NCBI GenBank assembly: GCA_019359325.1
Contig: JAHHHN010000012.1
Span: 109,102-173,101, forward strand
Direction: 5' to 3'
Length of the DNA: 64,000 bases
From: Mojavia pulchra JT2-VF2
Lineage (GTDB): Bacteria > Cyanobacteriota > Cyanobacteriia > Cyanobacteriales > Nostocaceae
How positions within the stretch are numbered: position 1 is the stretch's first letter; each line of letters starts with the position of its first letter. Below the pieces are notes generated by a model. The model had not been told where the DNA came from and did not search any database. It was given only the letters and a program-made list of their open reading frames with translations. The position numbers and the translations under genes were made by a program. Of this stretch, positions 17,266-27,789 are shown in pieces.

Positions 17266-18921
17266 ATGATGTGTCTCCATCCGCTTTTAGATTTTATTGA
17301 CGGGAATTTTGCACTCAGCAACGCATCCCCAAGCTATTATTATGAAGGGCGTTGTCCTCAAAGTGGTCATTTACTAAGGCTACCTCGCACTCCTTTAGTA
17401 GAAGCGATCGCACTGAGTTTAATGCAACAACTTGCCACCGATAACCTTTATTCTCTTGAAGGCAAGATGTATGGAGTATTGTTAGTTGAATTACCTAATA
17501 GTGAACAACGAATACTCAAAGCTTTCTCCGGGTTGCTGAATGGTTGTAGTGTAGTTGAAGGTTGGGTTCCACCGATTCCGGGGCGAGAGGAAGTTGCCTT
17601 AGAGGAAGCCCAGACTTTGGCTGAATTGGAGGCTATCAAGCAGGAATTAATTCATCTCAAGCAACTCCCACAAAGGCAGGATTACGAAACCCTATCTCGT
17701 GAGTTTGAACAGCAGTTGCAAGCAATGAGCGATCGCCATCGTGATTGCAAACATCAACGCCAGCAAAAACGTCAGCAACTCTATGAAACACTCGCAGGAG
17801 AAGCACTCACTATTGCCCTTGAACAACTTGATGAAGAAAGCCGTCAGCAGGGAATTGAGCGCCGACAACTCAAACGCCAACAAAATGAAGTCTTACAACC
17901 GCTTCAGCAATTAATTGCAGCAGCAGATACGCGAATAGGGCAACTTAAACAACAGCGTAAACTACTTTCTCGCCAACTCCAGGCGCAGATGCACGCGGCT
18001 TACACTGTAATGAATTTTTTCGGACAATCGCGATCGCTACAGCAGTTAATGCCGAGAGGCTTACCTACTGGCACAGGTGACTGTTGCGCCCCCAAGCTAC
18101 TGCACTATGCAGCAACAAATAATCTCAAACCATTGGCAATGGCAGAGTTTTGGTGGGGATCTTCCGCCGCCGATCAAGACAAAATTCCGGGTAAATTTTA
18201 CGGTGCTTGTGCAGAACGCTGTCAGCCATTGATGGGTTTTTTACTGTCAGGATTAAGTAACTCCCCAACCTCCCCTTCTAGGGAAGAGGTCACCTTACCA
18301 ATTATTTACAAAGACGAATGGTTGATTGTCGTCAACAAACCCGCAGGATTATTATCAGTTCCCGGCCGTTATTTTGATAGCCAAGACAGCGTTCTGGGTC
18401 GTTTGCGTAATTTGTTTACAGACGGTATCTTACTCAATGCCGTGCATCGACTCGATCAAGACACCTCCGGTATTCTGGTGCTGGCACGCGATCGCCAAAC
18501 TCATCGCCAACTGAGTATCCAATTTCAGCAACAGCAAGTTCACAAAGTTTATGAAGCCCTACTTTCCGGGATTGTAAGCACAGACCGAGGTGTAATTGAA
18601 TTGCCACTGTGGGGAAATCCTGATAATCGCCCCTATCAGCAAGTTGATTGGCAGCGCGGTAAACCCAGCATCACGCATTTTCAAGCAATAGCTAGAGAAG
18701 GAAACTATACTCGTGTTGAGTTTAAGCCGCTAACAGGGCGTACCCATCAGTTAAGAGTTCATGCTGCTGATTCGCAAGGGCTAGGTAAACCGATTTTGGG
18801 CGATCGCCTTTATGGTTGTGGCGCAGTTACCAAGCGCTTATATTTGCACGCTAGGCAACTTTGCTTCCAGCATCCGCAATTGGGAGATCCCCTGCAACTA
18901 CAAGTAACAACGCCATTTTAA
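17266..18921 (+). CDS. RluA-family pseudouridine synthase with long N-terminal extension
   Basis: A 551-residue protein. The C-terminal part (about 345-551) is a pseudouridine synthase: IVVNKPAGLLSVPGR, NAVHRLDQDTSGILVLARD with catalytic Asp near 397, KVYEALLSG, and GRTHQLRVHAA. The N-terminal 340 residues include a Gln/Arg/Lys-rich coiled coil (about 125-250) and a globular region with CAERCQPLMGFLL. This is the architecture of the cyanobacterial and proteobacterial long RluA homologues that modify rRNA or tRNA uridines. The exact target is not predictable. It converges with, and overlaps by 4 bp, the next gene on the minus strand. Confidence 0.9.
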   Translation: MMCLHPLLDFIDGNFALSNASPSYYYEGRCPQSGHLLRLPRTPLVEAIALSLMQQLATDNLYSLEGKMYGVLLVELPNSEQRILKAFSGLLNGCSVVEGWVPPIPGREEVALEEAQTLAELEAIKQELIHLKQLPQRQDYETLSREFEQQLQAMSDRHRDCKHQRQQKRQQLYETLAGEALTIALEQLDEESRQQGIERRQLKRQQNEVLQPLQQLIAAADTRIGQLKQQRKLLSRQLQAQMHAAYTVMNFFGQSRSLQQLMPRGLPTGTGDCCAPKLLHYAATNNLKPLAMAEFWWGSSAADQDKIPGKFYGACAERCQPLMGFLLSGLSNSPTSPSREEVTLPIIYKDEWLIVVNKPAGLLSVPGRYFDSQDSVLGRLRNLFTDGILLNAVHRLDQDTSGILVLARDRQTHRQLSIQFQQQQVHKVYEALLSGIVSTDRGVIELPLWGNPDNRPYQQVDWQRGKPSITHFQAIAREGNYTRVEFKPLTGRTHQLRVHAADSQGLGKPILGDRLYGCGAVTKRLYLHARQLCFQHPQLGDPLQLQVTTPF

Positions 18922-19481
18922 TCTATCCGACAACGCCCCTCGGTATTACAGGCCAGTCGTTCTTGGCGTTGGGCTAGAACAGTAGTTAAATTCGGTCTAC
19001 CTGTGATGGCGAGTCGCCAGTTTGCCCAAATTCCATAAAGAAAATCTGCGATCGCGCCAACCAGAGGTAACTGAGTTATGGCATAAACCCAACCCATCCC
19101 CAAGATTTTATAAACACGGCGAAAGACCTCAACATTTTGTACAACTGTCCCATCTGGTAACACAGCATGGATACGCCCCATTGCTGTTTCAAAGTCAACT
19201 CCGCCATTGGCTTCTGGATTATAGTCATCGTCTGCAATGTCTACAAACGACACTAACCCCCGACCCGCATCCCGTTTTTGCAAAAAGTTGACTTCGCGCA
19301 TACATAAAGGACATTCACCGTCATACAGCAGCTTAATTTTCCATGAAGGTGTAGTAGATGGAGGCTGAGTCAGCACTTCATTAGAACTGTAGGATTGAGA
19401 ATTTGTTGAAGACGGTGTAGTAGATGGAGGCTGAGTCAGCACTTCATTAGAACTGTAGGATTGAGAATTTGTTGAAGACAT
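18918..19481 (-). CDS. DCC-family (DUF393) thiol-disulphide oxidoreductase-like protein
   Basis: A 187-residue protein. Its core begins KIKLLYDGECPLCMREVNFL, the DxxCxxC motif of DUF393, followed by VSFVDIADDDYNPE, MGRIHAVLPDGTVV and a C-terminal WANWRLAITGR segment. The family is thioredoxin-like, function unproven. The first 45 residues are odd: a Ser/Thr/Pro-rich unit of 22 residues occurs twice exactly, from a perfect 66-bp tandem duplication. The native start may have been near the second or third repeat boundary. It converges with the RluA gene. Confidence 0.87.
   Translation of the reverse strand: MSSTNSQSYSSNEVLTQPPSTTPSSTNSQSYSSNEVLTQPPSTTPSWKIKLLYDGECPLCMREVNFLQKRDAGRGLVSFVDIADDDYNPEANGGVDFETAMGRIHAVLPDGTVVQNVEVFRRVYKILGMGWVYAITQLPLVGAIADFLYGIWANWRLAITGRPNLTTVLAQRQERLACNTEGRCRID
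19348..19479. repeat. Exact 66-bp tandem duplication inside the DUF393 gene
   Basis: Positions 19348-19413 and 19414-19479 are identical over 66 bp. Because 66 is a multiple of three, the frame is kept and a 22-residue Ser/Thr/Pro-rich unit is doubled. Perfect identity implies a recent event. Confidence 0.9.
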
Positions 19482-19705
19482 AGGTGATTTTAATCAAGGT
19501 ATTGGTATTTATATATAAATATTTTAAGAAATATAAATAAATGTTTCAACTTAACTGAAATATAGTTGCATTTTTATGTGTACTTTTGCAACAACTCATA
19601 GGGTAGAAATTTCTCTATGCCTAATGAAGTAAATATTTATTCACAATTGTTTACAAGCTCTAGTAGAATGACTTTATTCACAGATAAGTATTTTTTCTCA
19701 TTGAC

Positions 19706-21394
19706 ATGATAGCGGATCGATTTCCCTGGCTTACCGCGATTGTCCTACTACCACTGGTTGCTTCCCTGCTTATCCCTGTGCTGCCTGATAAAGATGGCAA
19801 GCGCGTGCGGTGGTATGCTCTAGGCGTAGGTATCGCAGACTTTTTCTTGATGTGCTACACCTTTTGGAAGCATTACGATGCAAGCAGTGCTAGTTTTCAA
19901 CTCGTGGAGAATTATGCCTGGGTGCCTCAGTTGGGTTTGAACTGGGCATTATCGGTTGATGGACTGTCAGTCCCGCTTGTGTTGCTAGCAGGATTTGTGA
20001 CCACACTCTCGATGTTTTCGGCATGGCAAGTTGATCGTAGACCCCGCCTGTTTTACTTTCTCATGCTCGTGCTGTATTCCGCACAGGTAGGGGTGTTCGT
20101 CGCCCAAGACTTGCTGCTATTTTTCATCATGTGGGAAGTCGAGCTGATTCCTGTCTACTTACTCGTTTGCATTTGGGGCGGGCAAAAGCGTCGCTATGCA
20201 GCAACAAAATTTTTGCTATATACAGCAGCCGCTTCTATATTTATTTTGATCGCAGGACTGGCAATGGCGCTTTATGGTGGCGGCTCCATAACCTTTGATA
20301 TGACCGCCCTGGGCATGAAAGATTACCCGCTTGGTTTAGAACTGCTGCTTTATGCGGGATTGCTAATTGCATTTGGCGTTAAGCTCGCTGTTTTCCCCAT
20401 GCACACTTGGTTGCCTGATGCCCACGGTGAAGCATCTGCTCCCGTGTCGATGATTTTGGCAGGCGTGCTGTTGAAAATGGGCGGCTACGGGCTGATACGT
20501 CTAAATCTTGAGCTTCTACCCAATGCACACATATATTTTGCGCCTATTTTAGCGATTCTGGGCGTTGTTAACATTATCTATGGCGCGTTAAACTCCTTTG
20601 CCCAGTCCAATATGAAGCGTCGCCTAGCGTATTCGTCGATTTCCCACATGGGGTTTGTATTGCTGGGTATTGCCTCCTTCACCGATTTGGGAATCAACGG
20701 CGCGATGTTACAGATGATTTCCCACGGTTTAATTGCATCGGTGCTTTTCTTCTTGGCAGGGGTGACTTATGACCGCACCCACACCATGGCAATGGAAAAT
20801 ATGGGTGGTATTGGTCAAGCCATGCCCAAAGTCTTTGCTCTGTTTACAATCGGTTCGATGGCTTCTTTGGCTCTCCCCGGTATGAGCGGCTTTGCTGGCG
20901 AACTCTCGGTTTTCCTGGGTTTGACAACCAGCGATGTCTACAGTTCGACCTTCTGCACCGTAACAGTTTTCCTGGCGGCCGTAGGAGTTATTCTCACACC
21001 GATTTATCTGCTATCCATGCTGCGGCAAGTATTTTACGGCTCAGGTGCAGAACTTACTTGCAACCTTACAGATGCAGGCTTGCAGAATCAGGAAGATGAA
21101 GAAGCGGTTTGTTTTGGTACAGATTGCGTTGTGCCTACCGAGGCAGTATATAGAGATGCCAGTCCGCGTGAAGTGTTTATCGCTGCCTGCTTTTTGGTGC
21201 TGATTATCGGTATTGGGTTTTACCCTAAGATGCTTATGCAGATGTACGATGTCAAGACTGTCGCGGTAAATGCTCAGGTTCGCCAATCATACACTGTAAT
21301 TTCGCAAGCGAATCCTCGGATTTATGCTAATGGGTTCTTAGCTCCTAAATTTGCAGAGGCTGAGGTAGTACCTGTTATGGCAACCATGAAGTAA
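19706..21394 (+). CDS. ndhD: NAD(P)H-quinone oxidoreductase subunit 4 (NdhD)
   Basis: A 562-residue, about 14-helix membrane subunit of the NDH-1 complex, which pumps protons in respiration and cyclic electron flow. Family motifs are [27 protein letters not shown] (key Glu of TM5), [41 protein letters not shown], and the [13 protein letters not shown] segment. The C-terminal loop contains an acidic [14 protein letters not shown] stretch, seen in some Nostocales NdhD copies. It is not next to ndhF; cyanobacteria carry several ndhD paralogues, and I cannot assign which one. A strong terminator follows. Upstream, 224 bp of AT-rich DNA separate it from the divergent DUF393 gene. Confidence 0.95.
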   Translation: MIADRFPWLTAIVLLPLVASLLIPVLPDKDGKRVRWYALGVGIADFFLMCYTFWKHYDASSASFQLVENYAWVPQLGLNWALSVDGLSVPLVLLAGFVTTLSMFSAWQVDRRPRLFYFLMLVLYSAQVGVFVAQDLLLFFIMWEVELIPVYLLVCIWGGQKRRYAATKFLLYTAAASIFILIAGLAMALYGGGSITFDMTALGMKDYPLGLELLLYAGLLIAFGVKLAVFPMHTWLPDAHGEASAPVSMILAGVLLKMGGYGLIRLNLELLPNAHIYFAPILAILGVVNIIYGALNSFAQSNMKRRLAYSSISHMGFVLLGIASFTDLGINGAMLQMISHGLIASVLFFLAGVTYDRTHTMAMENMGGIGQAMPKVFALFTIGSMASLALPGMSGFAGELSVFLGLTTSDVYSSTFCTVTVFLAAVGVILTPIYLLSMLRQVFYGSGAELTCNLTDAGLQNQEDEEAVCFGTDCVVPTEAVYRDASPREVFIAACFLVLIIGIGFYPKMLMQMYDVKTVAVNAQVRQSYTVISQANPRIYANGFLAPKFAEAEVVPVMATMK

Positions 21395-21428
21395 GCTTTT
21401 CGTCCTCTATTATCTGTTGAAAATTAAG

Positions 21429-21463
21429 CGATCGCTCTTCACTTGCAAGGGCGATCGTTTTTT
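21429..21463 (+). terminator. Intrinsic terminator of ndhD
   Basis: CGATCGCTCTT pairs with AAGGGCGATCG (one G-U pair) around a 7-nt loop and is followed by six T. The stem is built from two HIP1-like palindromes. It lies 35 nt after the ndhD stop. Confidence 0.85.
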
Positions 21464-22156
21464 AACTGGCTCTCAATATCAGCATCATGCTTGCTTGACC
21501 AAGGAAGCAGTAAAATGTTGCGCGACCTGAGAAACCAATTTCGCCAGCCATAACTTTTACAACTAAATTGAGGTGAATAGTTATGTCTCAGTAATACTCA
21601 AATAGCGAAATTAAGTTTTGCATCAGCATTTGTCGTAAATCTGAACGTGTTTCTAAGTTTTGTTTTAATATTTGCGGCTATCACTGAAGTCTTTGCAGCA
21701 AATACCTAAAAATTTGTGGCTTTCACGTAAACAATAGCGATCGCTTTTAATCTTAGTTTCTTGTAGAGCGATCGCATCCTACACATACCAATCCTTATCC
21801 CCAAAGGGGGCCCCAAGTTCCTCAATCCCCAATTCACTTTATCTAAATTTTTATCTTTATCTGTATTTTCCCTTAATTTTTTTCCAAAATTGAATCTGAT
21901 TCCTACATTAACGATAACTATAATTTGTTACTTGGACAAAAGCGACTAACATAACTTTTTATAGTTTTCATGAATCCTCTAAATTAACCAATGAACTTGG
22001 GAATATTAAGTTAATAGGAGGACATTAGGGTTACAATCGCCATTCCTGAAGCTACCGCTAGGAAAAGCAATCCCCAATTCGGCAGTAAACTTGCAGTTAA
22101 AAATCTGTTTTATTTCCTTTTAATGTGTCATTTACGACAGTAAAACGAGAAAAATT
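21464..22156. other. Intergenic region between ndhD and the multi-domain kinase gene
   Basis: About 690 bp without a gene. It contains two further HIP1-type sites near 21738 and 21769 and AT-rich DNA. No SD-like purine run directly precedes the kinase ATG apart from a weak AACGAGAAA. I see nothing else. Confidence 0.5.
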
Positions 22157-25100
22157 ATGACTACTCTTTTAGAATACAAAGTTATAGAAACAGTTTATGA
22201 AGATTCGAGAACCGTTATATATCGAGCTTTAGGAGAAAAAGCTACGAAACCAGTTATTCTCAAAACGCTCCGTGCTGAGTGTCCCACCTTAGAAGAAATT
22301 ACGCAACTCCGGCACGAATACGATATCTCAAAAAAGCTAAAAATAGCTGGAATCGTTCAACCTTACGGGCTGGAAAACTATCGCAACAGTCTTGTTATAG
22401 TCTGGGAAGATTTTGGCGGTCAGTCTCTCAAACAATTTATTGATCACAACCCTATCGATATTGTTACCTTTCTCAAAATTGCCATTCAACTAGCAAAGAC
22501 TCTGTTCGATTTGCACGAAAATCAGATTATCCATAAAGATATTAAAAGCCAAAATATTATTATCAATCCAGAAACTTTACAAGTCAAAATTACTGACTTT
22601 AGTATTGCTTCGCGTTTATCAAAAGAAAATCCCAACTTCAGCAATCCTAACTTTATACAAGGGACGCTTGCCTATATGTCCCCGGAACAAACTGGGCGCA
22701 TGAATCGTTCCATTGACTATCGTACTGACTTTTATTCCTTAGGAGTCACTTTTTATGAAATCCTCACAGGTAAGCTACCTTTTTCAACGAATGACCCAAT
22801 GGAGTTAGTTCACTGTCATATTGCCAAACAACCGTTACCCCCTAGCGAACTCAATCCTCAAATTCCTGTAAGTATTTCTAACATCACCCTGAAGTTGTTG
22901 GCAAAGACAGCAGAAGATAGATACCAAAGCGCTCTCGGTCTGCAAGCTGATTTAGAAACTTGTCTCATCCAGCTTCAGGTTACAGGCAAAATAGAAAACT
23001 TCATTTTGGGCGAACAAGACCGTTGCGGTCAACTACAAATTCCGCAAAAACTTTACGGTCGTGAAGCCGAAGTTGCTACGCTTATTGAGGCTTTCGTTCG
23101 CGTTGCAACTGTGTCAGAGAAACCAGCCAGTTCCGGCTCGACGGAAATGATGCTGGTGGCGGGTTATTCCGGGATTGGTAAGTCCGCTTTAGTCAACGAA
23201 GTTCACAAACCGATTGTGAAAGCACGCGGTTATTTTATTGCAGGTAAGTTCGATCAGTTTAAACGAAATATTCCCTATAGTGCTGTTGTTAACGCGTTTC
23301 AAGATTTGATTCGCCAGTTGCTCACAGAAACTCAAGAAAGTATAGCTGTTTGGAAACAAAAACTTTTAGAGGCTTTGGGTGATAACGGTCAGGCGATTGT
23401 TGAAGTCATTCCTGAAGTAGAACTCATTATCGGTGAACAACCCAACATTCCGCAATTAGGGCCAGCCGAATCTCAAAATCGCTTCAATCGAGTCTTTCAA
23501 AATTTTATTCAAGTCTTCGCTCAACCCGAACATCCGCTGGTTTTGTTTTTAGATGACTTGCAGTGGTCAGATTCAGCGTCCCTAAAATTAATTGAACTGA
23601 TGATGACAGACCCCGATAGCAAACATCTGTTGCTAATCGGAGCTTATCGAGATAACGAAGTCAGCGCTACCCATCCTTTAATGCTGACCTTGGAGGAAAT
23701 TAAAAAAACGGGTGCAACTGTTAACGCGATCGCCTTACAAGCTTTAGAACTTTCTCACGTCTGTCAAATAGTAGCTGATACCCTCAAAGAAAGCGAAAAA
23801 TCACAATCTCTTGCCGAACTACTATTCAATAAAACTCAAGGTAATCCTTTCTTCCTGACTCAGTTGCTCCAAACCCTGCACCAAGACAAGCTCTTAACTT
23901 TTGACTTTAAATCTAACGCTTGGCAATGGGACATCGCTAAAATTCAAGCCGTTGACATCACCGATTATAATGTTGTCGAACTCGTTGCCAGAAATATTCA
24001 AAAACTGCCGCCCACAACGCAGCAAGTTCTTAAATTAGCCGCTTGTATTGGTAACTCTTTTAATTTAGACGTTCTGGCAATTGTACACGAGAAATGTCAG
24101 TCAAAAACGGCTACAGAACTTTGGAGCGCTCTGCAATCAGGTTTAATTTTACCCCTCAGCAATGCTTATAAAATTCCTTTAGCAACCGATGATGAGTCAC
24201 AAACTCTTGATGACTTTGAACAGCTAACCACAGACTGGGAAGCAGTAATCATTTCCTATAAATTTTTACACGACCGAGTGCAGCAAGCAGCTTATTCCCT
24301 GATTCCTGAGGATCAGAAAAAAGAAACTCACCTCAAAATTGGTCAACTGCTGCTAAAAAATACCCCTCCCGAAAAAATTGAAGAAAGTATATTTGACATC
24401 GTTAATCAACTCAATATTGGGGTGGAACTGATTAGCGAACGCACCCAAAAAGACGATCTAGCTCGCCTAAATCTCATTGCAGGCCGCAAAGCTAAGGCCG
24501 CAACAGCTTACGAACCAGCAGTTAGATACTTAACGGTTGGATTGGGACTGCTAGCACCTAAGTGTTGGCAAACTCATTACGACTTAACGCTTAACCTCCA
24601 CGTAGAAGCAGCAGAAGCAGAGTACTTAAACACCAACTTCGAGCGGTCAGCCGCCTTAACTGAAGCCACATTGCAGCATACAACTAACCTACTCGATAAA
24701 GTGAAGGTGTACGAGCTGCAAATCCAGTTTTATTTTGCTCAAAGCCAAATGAGCGCAGCGATGGATACGGGGCTTTCTGTACTTGAAATGCTGGGAGTTT
24801 CGTTAGAATCCACCAATAATGAGGTGGATTGGGTAGTTGAGTTACCTCAAATTGAGGACTTAGACAACCTTCCCGTCATGAGCGATCCTCACAAACTAGC
24901 AATTTTACGGCTCCTGATCAATGTATCGGCTAGTTCTACCTTTGCCAGACCTGAGATATTGCCACTTATTATATTGACTCAGATTAATTTCTGTATTAAC
25001 CAGGGTTATTCAGGGCTAGCAGCTTTTGCCTATGCTTTGTATGGGATGCTTTTGTGTACGATCAAAGGGGACACAGAAACGGGATATCTTTCGGGTCAAT

Positions 25101-27679
25101 TAGCATTAGAACTGTTAGAGAAGTTTAATGCTAGAGAACTCAAATGCAAGATATATAACCTCTTCAATCTCTTTATCCGTCCTTGGAAAGAGCATGTTAA
25201 AACAACTCTCAAACCATTTATAGAAGGAGCGCACAGCGGTCTAGAAACAGGTGATATCGAGTTTGCTAGCTATTGTACAATTAACTATTGCTCCCATTTA
25301 TTCTTGGCAGGAGAGCAACTAGCAAAGGTTGAGCAGCAACAAACACAGTACTTCGATTTATTGCTAAAGCTGAAGCAAGAATACTCGATTAACTACGTTA
25401 AAATTTGGCAACAGCTTACCTTAAATCTATTAGGGAAGTCTGAGAATAAATATCAACTAATTGGCGAAAGTTTTGATGAATTGCAAAGCTTGCCTACTTT
25501 TTTAGCAGCAAAAAATCCTATTTTGCTGTTTCTCACCTACAATGCCAAAGTAATTTTACTGTATCTCTTTAAAGACTGTGCCCAAGCAGTCGCAAACGCG
25601 AAATTGGCGGCAGACTATATTACGCCTGTTGGCGGGTGGGTGATAGTTTTTGGTAACTATACCTTTTTCTATTCCTTGGCTCTTCTCGGTTTGTATTCTC
25701 AAGCGAAAACTAGCGAAAAACAACAGTACCTAGCTGTAGTTGAAGAACATCAGCAAAAGATGCAGCAATGGGCCTTTCGCGCTCCCTGCAACTTCCAGCA
25801 CAAGTACGAACTTGTAGAAGCTGAAAAAGCGCGAGTTTTAGGACAAGTCGTTGCAGCGATGGAGCTTTATGATCGCGCGATCGCCAAAGCCAAGGAGCAA
25901 GGTTACATTCAAGATGAAGCGATCGCTAACGAACTAGCAGCAGAGTTTTACTTTTCGCTTGGTCGAGAGAAAGTAGCTCAAACTTATTTAATTGAAGCTT
26001 ACTATGCCTATATTCGTTGGGGAGCAACAGCAAAATTCAAAGATTTAGAATCAAGTTATCCAGCAATTTTCTCCAAAATTCATAAACGAGACAATTCCGA
26101 GATTGAGTTAACTCAGACGACAACCTCGACTAGTGGAATTGCATCAAAAACCCTGGATTTCACTACTTTTATCAAAGCATCGCAAGCCCTAACGGGTGAA
26201 ATCGTTCTTAGTCGCTTGCTAGAAAAGTTACTAAAAATCGTCATGGAAAATGCAGGCGCTCAAACGAGTTACCTGATTTTAGAGAAAGAAGGAAAGTTAG
26301 CAATCGAGGCTAAGGGTTCCGTCGAACAAAATGAATTCACTTTATGTTCGTCTATTCCTTTAGAAAACACAGCGTATTACCTTCCCCTTTCTTTAATTAA
26401 TTACGTGGCACGAACTAAGGAAAACATTGTTTTAAATCATGCTGTTCAAGAAGGAAGATTTACTCAAGACCCTTATATTGCCAAAACCAGGCCAAAGTCT
26501 ATTCTGTGCATTCCCCTAATTAATCAAGGTAAATTAATTGGTATTCTTTACCTAGAAAACAATCTTACCATTGATGCCTTTACTCCCCAAAGGCTTGAAG
26601 TTTTAGGGCTACTTTCTTCTCAAATGGCAATCTCTCTTCAAAATGCTTTACTGTATGCCAATTTAGAATCAACTAACGGAAAACTCAAAGAAGCAAAAGA
26701 CAGCTTAGAAGATTACAGCAGAAATCTAGAACAAAAAGTCGAGTCAAGAACACTGGAACTTAAGGACAAAAACCAGCATTTGCAACAAGCTTTGCAACAA
26801 TTACAGCAAACCCAAGCTCAACTAATTCAAACAGAAAAAATGTCAAGTTTGGGGCAACTAGTAGCTGGCGTAGCTCACGAAATTAACAATCCAGTTAACT
26901 TCATTAATGGCAACCTCGTTCATACAAGTAACTATCTTCAAGATTTGCTAGAACTGGTGCAGGACTACGAACAATACTATCCCGATCCCGTACCAGAAAT
27001 TAGAGATCGGCAAGAAAATATGGATTTAGAATTCTTGAAAGAAGATCTCCCAAAAATTTTAGAATCAATGAAAATGGGAGCCAATCGCATCCGCGAGATT
27101 GTTCTGTCGCTGCGTAACTTCTCTCGCTTGGATGAAGCGGAGATGAAACAAGTGGATATTCATGAAGGCATTGACAGTACCTTGCTAATTTTGCAGCATC
27201 GGTTAAAAGAAAAGGCAGGACGACCGAGAATTGAAGTCTATAAAGACTATATTCAACTCCCAGAGGTTGAGTGCTATGCTGGGCAACTCAATCAAGTTTT
27301 TATCAATATTCTGACAAACGCGATTGATGCTATCGAACAAGAATATGGAGATGGCCATTTGCCATGTCAAGAGCAAGAGAATGGAATAACTTCCCACACG
27401 GCAAACTTGCCAGCCATTCATATTCGTACCGAACGGCTAGATTTTGACCGCGTGGCGATCCAAATTACAGACAATGGCCTTGGTATGACCGAAGAAGTAC
27501 GTCGCCGAGTGTTCGATCCTTTCTTTACAACTAAACCAATTGGTTCTGGTACTGGTCTAGGATTGTCGATTTGCTACCAAACGATTGTTGAAAAACATCG
27601 GGGTCAACTGAAGTGCAACTCTACACCCGGACAAGGAACTGAATTCATTATTGAGATTCCCATCAAGCAGCACAAGTAA
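22157..27679 (+). CDS. Trifunctional Ser/Thr kinase - AAA/STAND ATPase - GAF - sensor histidine kinase
   Basis: An 1840-residue cytoplasmic signalling protein. The Ser/Thr kinase occupies about 1-270: K in PVILKTL, HKDIKSQN, TDFSIAS in place of DFG, and MSPEQTGRMN. A P-loop ATPase follows at about 290-600, with Walker A GYSGIGKSAL and Walker B VLFLDDLQW. About 700 residues of helical TPR-like repeats come next. GAF lies at about 1355-1500, a coiled coil at about 1510-1560, and HisKA at about 1565-1690 with the phospho-His in GVAHEINNPVNF. HATPase_c has the N box NILTNAIDAIEQ, FDPFFTTKPIG and GTGLGLSI. It is a typical large cyanobacterial multi-sensor kinase. Substrates and partner regulator are unknown; no response regulator gene is adjacent. 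A fossil of a relative lies at 6881-6955. Confidence 0.93.
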   Translation: MTTLLEYKVIETVYEDSRTVIYRALGEKATKPVILKTLRAECPTLEEITQLRHEYDISKKLKIAGIVQPYGLENYRNSLVIVWEDFGGQSLKQFIDHNPIDIVTFLKIAIQLAKTLFDLHENQIIHKDIKSQNIIINPETLQVKITDFSIASRLSKENPNFSNPNFIQGTLAYMSPEQTGRMNRSIDYRTDFYSLGVTFYEILTGKLPFSTNDPMELVHCHIAKQPLPPSELNPQIPVSISNITLKLLAKTAEDRYQSALGLQADLETCLIQLQVTGKIENFILGEQDRCGQLQIPQKLYGREAEVATLIEAFVRVATVSEKPASSGSTEMMLVAGYSGIGKSALVNEVHKPIVKARGYFIAGKFDQFKRNIPYSAVVNAFQDLIRQLLTETQESIAVWKQKLLEALGDNGQAIVEVIPEVELIIGEQPNIPQLGPAESQNRFNRVFQNFIQVFAQPEHPLVLFLDDLQWSDSASLKLIELMMTDPDSKHLLLIGAYRDNEVSATHPLMLTLEEIKKTGATVNAIALQALELSHVCQIVADTLKESEKSQSLAELLFNKTQGNPFFLTQLLQTLHQDKLLTFDFKSNAWQWDIAKIQAVDITDYNVVELVARNIQKLPPTTQQVLKLAACIGNSFNLDVLAIVHEKCQSKTATELWSALQSGLILPLSNAYKIPLATDDESQTLDDFEQLTTDWEAVIISYKFLHDRVQQAAYSLIPEDQKKETHLKIGQLLLKNTPPEKIEESIFDIVNQLNIGVELISERTQKDDLARLNLIAGRKAKAATAYEPAVRYLTVGLGLLAPKCWQTHYDLTLNLHVEAAEAEYLNTNFERSAALTEATLQHTTNLLDKVKVYELQIQFYFAQSQMSAAMDTGLSVLEMLGVSLESTNNEVDWVVELPQIEDLDNLPVMSDPHKLAILRLLINVSASSTFARPEILPLIILTQINFCINQGYSGLAAFAYALYGMLLCTIKGDTETGYLSGQLALELLEKFNARELKCKIYNLFNLFIRPWKEHVKTTLKPFIEGAHSGLETGDIEFASYCTINYCSHLFLAGEQLAKVEQQQTQYFDLLLKLKQEYSINYVKIWQQLTLNLLGKSENKYQLIGESFDELQSLPTFLAAKNPILLFLTYNAKVILLYLFKDCAQAVANAKLAADYITPVGGWVIVFGNYTFFYSLALLGLYSQAKTSEKQQYLAVVEEHQQKMQQWAFRAPCNFQHKYELVEAEKARVLGQVVAAMELYDRAIAKAKEQGYIQDEAIANELAAEFYFSLGREKVAQTYLIEAYYAYIRWGATAKFKDLESSYPAIFSKIHKRDNSEIELTQTTTSTSGIASKTLDFTTFIKASQALTGEIVLSRLLEKLLKIVMENAGAQTSYLILEKEGKLAIEAKGSVEQNEFTLCSSIPLENTAYYLPLSLINYVARTKENIVLNHAVQEGRFTQDPYIAKTRPKSILCIPLINQGKLIGILYLENNLTIDAFTPQRLEVLGLLSSQMAISLQNALLYANLESTNGKLKEAKDSLEDYSRNLEQKVESRTLELKDKNQHLQQALQQLQQTQAQLIQTEKMSSLGQLVAGVAHEINNPVNFINGNLVHTSNYLQDLLELVQDYEQYYPDPVPEIRDRQENMDLEFLKEDLPKILESMKMGANRIREIVLSLRNFSRLDEAEMKQVDIHEGIDSTLLILQHRLKEKAGRPRIEVYKDYIQLPEVECYAGQLNQVFINILTNAIDAIEQEYGDGHLPCQEQENGITSHTANLPAIHIRTERLDFDRVAIQITDNGLGMTEEVRRRVFDPFFTTKPIGSGTGLGLSICYQTIVEKHRGQLKCNSTPGQGTEFIIEIPIKQHK

Positions 27680-27684
27680 GTAGA

Positions 27685-27745
27685 AGCAGGGGAATGGGGA
27701 ATGGGGACTGGGCATTGGGCATTGGGGACAAGGAGAAGCAGAGAA
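27685..27745. repeat. G-rich minisatellite
   Basis: Short tandem GGGGAATGGGGAATGGGGA and GGGCATTGGGCATTGGGGA blocks. The same type of heptamer repeat occurs in frame inside the NRPS and PKS genes of this window. Confidence 0.7.
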
Positions 27746-27789
27746 TTCCTTACTCAGCCCTCAGCACTTTTTCCCAATCCCCCTTCCCT

